NCBI GenBank assembly: GCA_009733775.1
Contig: WOGZ01000214.1
Span: 1-59,658 of the forward strand
Reading direction: 5' to 3'
DNA length: 59,658 bases
Source of the DNA: Alectoria sarmentosa
Lineage: Eukaryota; Ascomycota; Lecanoromycetes; Lecanorales; Parmeliaceae
In this document: one piece after another, positions 54,701 through 59,658 of the stretch
How positions within the stretch are numbered: the first letter of the stretch is position 1
Layout: every line of letters begins with the position of its first letter
The notes under the pieces: generated by a model
Told to the model about the DNA's origin: nothing
Seen by the model: the letters and a program-made list of their open reading frames with translations, nothing else
The model's database searches: none
Program-made: the position numbers and the translations under genes

Positions 54701-56711
54701 ATCCGAAAGTCGCTTTAAGACCACGAGGCCACCGCCTTCTCCTCGACAATACCCATCCGCATCTGCGCTGAACGACTTTGAGCCTCCAGTTGGACTCAAG
54801 AAATGGGCTGCAGCAAAGTTTTCGTAGAGATACGGGCTTGTTAACGTATTAACCCCGCCCGCTAAAGCTTGGGAACACTGGCCAGTCCTCAAAGCAGTAC
54901 ATGCAGTATGGATGGCGACCGCCGACGAAGAGCAGGCGGTGTCCAGGACAAGAGAGGGACCCGACCAGCCAAAGTAATGCGACAGCTTGCCACTCAGGAA
55001 AGATCGTAGCGTACCAATTGCTGAGTATGCCGAGGGGGGATGGGATGCTATGTTGAAGTCGTAGTCTGTTGCACAAGCTCCAATATAGCAGCCAACGTCC
55101 TCAGGCCTTGATGAGTCAGCGAAGTACCCAGACGACTCCAAGGCTTCATAAGCAACCTGGAGTAAGATACGCTGCTGAGGATCCATAGAAATTGCTTCTC
55201 GTGGTGGCTTCTTGAAGAACCCATGGTCAAAAGCTTCGATGTCCCGCAGGAAGTTGCCCCAGAACCGTAGGCTGCTGTTAGCTCTAGTAGGGCGACCTCG
55301 TCCAAACCTTGCTTCTGGAATTTCCGATAGCATGGACTTCCCCTCGGTGAGCAAATTCCAAAACTCGTCGATGGAATCAGCGCCGGGAAATCTACAACCC
55401 ATACCAATAATTGCGATGGCGTCCTTTGGATATCCTTGGACAAATGATGCCACGGGGTCTAGTGCAGGGGAATTTGTTGCCGATTCTAGGATGCCGTTAA
55501 AGCGGTCGGCAGTCATTGTTGCTTTCACCACTGGAAAGCTCTTTGCGACTGACTGCGGTACGGCATCGGTACCGATGGAGAGTATGAAAGGATTTGCGCT
55601 GATTTGGGTCAATGCAGAAGCGGCTGTAGAGAGCGTCGAGTACCAGTCTGCACGTTCTCCCAGTATACATTCTAGAGCCAACAAAGCGGTGTCCTCATCA
55701 GAGAACAGATGTGCGTCAGTATTGGACCTCACGAGAGAATGACCATTGAGGATCGGACTGAAGTGCCCTTGGCAGGTCTTCAAGATTTTTCGCGGAATTC
55801 CCTCATGTATGGCAACGTGATACCGTCCAGAGACACCTGTGTCTCGCACAGGCGCGCCTATCTGTGACAGATCCTCAAGCAAACGCTCCACAACAGAAGC
55901 TGGCACCGTTATCGTGACATCCCTGACATCTCGGACCACAGCGATGTATGTCTATTGTCGCAATAAGGGATCAGTCTCATACAACCAATCAAAGTTCCAA
56001 CGTCACCACGTGCGTAGGTGATCTGGCATCCGGCAATAGGTGATGATGCTGGAACAAAATGTCGATTGATGAAACTTGAGAGAAACTCACATCTGGATAT
56101 CTGGAAAGCAAGCGCTGAATATCCTCCAATGTCGTAGGCGCCTTCCACCTCACGGCGAGAGTCGAGGCTTTGGAGTCACCACCGTTGCGATGTTGATCAA
56201 GATCAACGTAGGCGCCGACGCAAAAAGCTAAACGCACGGAGAAGGCAGCGAAATTTCCAACATCGTCTTCCGTCTTCCCACTTGCCACTGCAAGAGCGCT
56301 TAGGAGGCCAATACAAAACCCTTGGATACCTCCGCCGACCGCCACACTTTTTATGATTGATTCGTGATCAATCGGCTTCCCACATTGACGCAAGTAGCTG
56401 ATATATTGCGCGATGTGGGCAATGGTTGTTAAGGGCATCCTTGCGACATTACCCTTGTCGTCGACAATCTGAGCGGTACCGGTTCCATTTATCCATTGCG
56501 CGAACTGGTCTGCCGCAGCTTCGCCGGCGATGCTATGTAGACTCGGATCTTGGTTTGAAAGAGCCTTCCAGAGCGAGGGAAGCTCTTGAATTGCCTTCAC
56601 GATAGGCCTCGAGGAATTCTGCTGCTGCAGAGCGTTCCGGAGCTGATCCAGTCGATCTGATGCTGGCCATGGTGCTAGAGCACCAAATGCAATCAGTGAG
56701 GGTAGTGCCAT
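48765..56711 (-). CDS. non-reducing polyketide synthase SAT-KS-AT-PT-ACP-CMeT-TE
   Basis: Five exons: 56711-56091, 55951-49870, 49817-49449, 49387-49302 and 49244-48765; 2545 residues. Domains in order: SAT with GFCIG (Cys133) and GRYHVAIH; KS with DTACSSS (Cys about 547), HGTGT (about 682) and VKGNIGH (about 721); AT with GHSFGQ (Ser about 1001) and YGFHSRF; PT about 1300-1600; one ACP with DMDSLMM (Ser about 1691); C-methyltransferase about 1810-2180 with LEVGAGTGGTT and NCIHAT; C-terminal alpha/beta-hydrolase TE with LLIHGGGH and GWSSGG, built by the last three exons. This order matches fungal synthases for methylated orsellinic-type acids (AusA, Trt4, MpaC). The PT domain has LESLGSAVCPP where G-H-x-V-x-G-x-x-L-C-P is expected, and LPILESFVQVA with Glu for the usual Asp. 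Acts in the cytosol. The product is inferred only by class. Confidence 0.95.
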
Positions 56712-57569
56712 ACCCTACGAGACAGTGCGTGTTGAACTAAGCGAACAGAGGGAGTGCTTTGGGATATATCAATCGTCAAGGGTTTACGGGCATCTAAATG
56801 TATATGAGGAAGGTCATATTTACCTCGGATACCGGTAGTAAACACCAAGACCATATGCAGCTCTTACCGATTCCCGAAATGAGAGGTGCACATCCATTGT
56901 GAAAGTTCTGGTATTATGCAGCCGATGCACGGCGTTGATTCTATGAAAGCACAGACCCGCGTGCGACTCAATATCACCACTAACTTTCATGTACCTTTAA
57001 GACAAAGTGTTTCTAATGCCCTTCTTTCTTTATTTTGCGACGCAGCCCCCACTGCACAATTCAGGAAAATTTCCTAATCTTCAGATAAATCTGAGCATTC
57101 GCTGCTCTGAGAAATTGCCCTGCCACATTTCTACAATCTCACCGCAAAGCAGCGCGCATCATCGGCGTCGACTTCACTATGTACCTTCGGATCATTTCCA
57201 CTAGCGGTGCTCAGCATCCGTGTCAGCAAATCCACATATGTCATATAATGGGTTTAGGGATACCGTGCTTGAGAAGCGGTTTGCACAGCCATAACATGAG
57301 AGTGGTAATGAAAATTGTATTTTACAAATTTCAACGGAGCATAGGGTATTCCTTGTTGCGTGTGCATGGCGTGATTCCGTGTTTCCAGTTTTTCCGATCA
57401 ATGTCGAAGTTCGGCTCGCATCCATACACACCCTCAGAATGAGTGGCCCGAGCTTCGGTCCCCGATGTCTACGTGCTCGTGCTAGCTTGCCCATAAAAGG
57501 CCAGTACTCTCCGAATGGCTCAACCTTTTGTCTCTAAACTTTTGACGGAATTTGCGTTCAAATTTGACA
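56712..57569. promoter_or_regulatory. bidirectional promoter PKS/P450
   Basis: 858 bp between divergent start codons of the synthase and the P450, the classic layout for co-regulated cluster genes. No CGG-pair site for the Zn2Cys6 regulator could be assigned with confidence. Confidence 0.6.
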
Positions 57570-59228
57570 ATGGTTTCAACAGTGTCTTCCATTGTAGCAT
57601 CCGTTTTGGATACCGATAAAGTATACCTTGGGAGCAGGTCGCTTTCAAGTATTATCTTCATTGGAGTCGCATGCGCCTTACTTATCCGGTCATTCATATA
57701 CGTGAGGCTTGCCTGCACCAGTCACTCAGTGCTACTGCTAAATTACAACCAGAGATTCCGGCTCGCTTACTCGACGCCGCTCCGCCATGTGCCAGGACCA
57801 TGGTACGCCAAATTTACCGCCCGTGGCCTGAGGGCGAATGACGCTTTTGGAAACAGATGGTATTATATCCAGGCACTGCACAAGAAGTATGGCTCTATCG
57901 TTCGCATTGCGCCGGGGGAAGTCGCCATCAGCGATCCCAAGGTAGTCAGCAAAGTCCATGCGCTCGGCACCGAGTTCAGGAAACGCCAACAGCCCGGCAC
58001 ACCGTTCAATATATTCAGCATAAGTGATCCTAAGGCGCATCGAACTCGGCAGCGATTCTATGCAAAAGCCTTCTCCGATGAGACTTTGAAAGCAAGCACT
58101 GAGCCAGCCGTGCGACAACTCGTTGAGACTGCTGTTGCAGGCATCAAGCAGGATGCGACGGAAACCAAAGCCCGCAATGCCGACGTGTACAAGTGGTGCA
58201 TGCTTTTCGGTAGTGATGTTGCCTTCCATGTGATCTACGGTAACAGCCACACCAACGGGCTGATGGCAACCCACAAGTCGACCGATGAGGTAATCATGGG
58301 CGCGTATCTGCAGAGGATGATCGCGTGGGCGCAGTTCTGTTTCCCAGTATTCCTGATCGGTCGCTGGCTGTCACCAATTTCTCCAACTCTACACAGCATC
58401 TTTCGCGTTGAGAAGAAGTACGCGGACTTTTGGGAAGAGGGTCAGCGACAACGTGATATTGCAGCCAAAACTGTCTTTGTTCAGAACACCAAGTACTCGA
58501 AGAATGACGGTGTCTTCAGCGTGAGTGACGAAGTGAAGCTGAGTGATGTGGACATTGCTCATGATATCACCACATTCCTTGGCGCAGGCGGGGAGCCTGT
58601 GGGCGCCTCTCTGGTCTTTCTGATCTGGCAGATCCTTCGGATGCCGGACCTGCAGAGGGAGCTTGAAGCCGAGGTCGCGGGGATCACCGAACCGCTGACG
58701 GATGCCACACTCTCGCAGCTGCCAATCCTGAACGCGGTCATCTACGAGACTCTACGTCTTTACGGTGGAGGCGTCACACAAATGCCACGATATGCTCCCA
58801 CAACTACCGATCTAGGCGGCTACATCATACCTCCAAATACAGCAGTGGTGACGCATACCGGTGCTCTGCACCGGAACCCGGCAGCATGGGATGACGCAGA
58901 GACGTGAGTCTGCCTCAGGGCCTCAGCCTTTCCTTCTACTGACGGTTATATGGACAGATTTGATCATACACGCTGGCTCTCGCCGTCGCAGAGCAAGACA
59001 CTGGTCCAGGATAGGTTCCAGCCGTTCTCCTCTGGTGCACGGGCTTGCATCGCAATCCACCTTGTCATGATTGAATTGCGTTTGTTTGTTTCGGTCTTCT
59101 TCAGAGAGTGTGCAGGTGCCAAGTTGGCACCCTCGACTACGGATTCGAGCATGAGGATCCTCGATCGCTTCCACATCTGCCCGAACGCTAAACGCTGCGA
59201 GGTCATAGTCCCGGATGCAAAGGCTTGA
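57570..59228 (+). CDS. cytochrome P450 monooxygenase
   Basis: Two exons (57570-58903, 58958-59228) with a 54-bp phase-2 intron GTGAGT...CAG; 534 residues. I took the ATG at 57570 (MVSTVSSIVASVLDTDKVYL). An N-terminal membrane anchor (SLSSIIFIGVACALLIRSFI) is followed by the proline hinge LRHVPGPWYAKFT. Helix-K motif YETLRLYGGG contains ExxR; the heme loop is FSSGARACIAI with the axial Cys. Two positions differ from common form: the I-helix reads GAGGEPVGAS (Pro where the usual Thr sits) and the residue two after the heme Cys is Ala instead of Gly. Likely ER-bound and expected to oxidise the PKS product (inference from divergence with the PKS). Confidence 0.92.
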
Positions 59229-59430
59229 GCAAGGCGAAAAGCTTTATGATGGAGAAGGGAGCGAGCAGGCCTGCAAGACTGGGATCTAGTAAATTTTCCA
59301 ACTTCCAGACTGATCAAGCGAGCAAGCAAGTAGATGGTCAGCTATTTTGAGCAAATAGGTGATTGAATAAATAATACAAACTGGTCCAGCAACATTCTAT
59401 AGCCGTATTCGATATTTGCTAAATTAAATG

Positions 59431-59492
59431 GCTTTTGATACCCGCACGTAGCTTTTTGATACATGTACGTAGCCTTTTGATACATGTACGTA
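59431..59492 (+). repeat. three tandem 20-21 bp units
   Basis: Units at 59431-59450, 59451-59471 and 59472-59492 share TTTTGATAC followed by CACGTA or ATGTACGTA. The last two differ at a single position, indicating recent duplication. Each of these contains the palindrome GTACATGTAC-like core TACATGTA. Confidence 0.9.
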
Positions 59493-59588
59493 GCCCCCCA
59501 AAGCTAAACAGAACAGGTTAATAAGGCGAGTATACCTCTCAACGCCAATAGATGATCAAACGAGTGATCTAGGGCTAGGGCTTCTGGT

Positions 59589-59658
59589 CCCTTCGCACAG
59601 GGCATCCCTTCACATAGGGCATCCAGTCCCTTCGCATAGGGCATCCAGTCCCTTCGCA
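59589..59658 (+). repeat. 22-bp tandem repeat, cut by window end
   Basis: CCCTTCGCA or CCCTTCACA recurs at 59589, 59606, 59628 and 59650, each followed by the word AGGGCAT. Spacing is 17, 22 and 22 bp; the array runs off the window. Confidence 0.9.

Larger units (their letters stand above)
59229..59658. other. right-end intergenic with short tandem repeats
   Basis: 3' flank of the P450. Apart from the two tandem repeats listed separately I see no gene. The window cuts the second array. Confidence 0.6.

Overview
The window is a gene-dense stretch of a filamentous ascomycete (Pezizomycotina) nuclear genome. Genes carry short GT-AG introns, mostly 40-140 bp, with CTAAC/CTGAC-like branch sites. 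Both strands are used, several proteins have Zn(II)2Cys6 fingers, and a non-reducing polyketide synthase cluster is present. The class cannot be fixed from sequence alone. Every spliced model below was joined by eye by matching intron phases to conserved protein families; no transcript was available. I recognised no tRNA, rRNA, CRISPR array or intact transposon.

Left part (1-16000): a beta-lactamase-like protein that has lost its catalytic residues and has a duplicated tail; a stand-alone LigD-type 3'-phosphoesterase; the eisosome BAR protein PIL1; the chromatin assembly factor CAC2; head to head with CAC2, the repair nuclease RAD2/XPG; and a coiled-coil protein of unknown function. Several of these serve genome maintenance.

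Middle (16500-24300): a C2H2-like zinc-finger gene whose 3' end is an array of small 69-bp exons separated by 56-59 bp introns, all in the same phase; a divergent Zn2Cys6-like gene with a coding minisatellite; a Zn2Cys6 + ankyrin protein; and a small two-helix membrane protein. The exon array is the most unusual structure I found.

Housekeeping block (24600-41100): mitochondrial EF-G (MEF1), GPI mannosyltransferase I (GPI14), an F-box protein, a cysteine-rich protein, a MEMO1-family protein, a secreted protein, a multi-pass membrane protein and the SWR1-complex subunit SWC3. Next comes a methyltransferase gene broken by three frameshifts (41526-42525).

Right part (43400-59658): a probable secondary-metabolite cluster. 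It has a Zn2Cys6 regulator, a seven-helix membrane protein, an AT-rich block of about 1.5 kb, a 2545-residue SAT-KS-AT-PT-ACP-CMeT-TE polyketide synthase, and a divergent cytochrome P450. The PKS product-template domain lacks the expected catalytic His and has Glu in place of Asp. The cluster may continue past the right edge, where two short tandem repeats lie.
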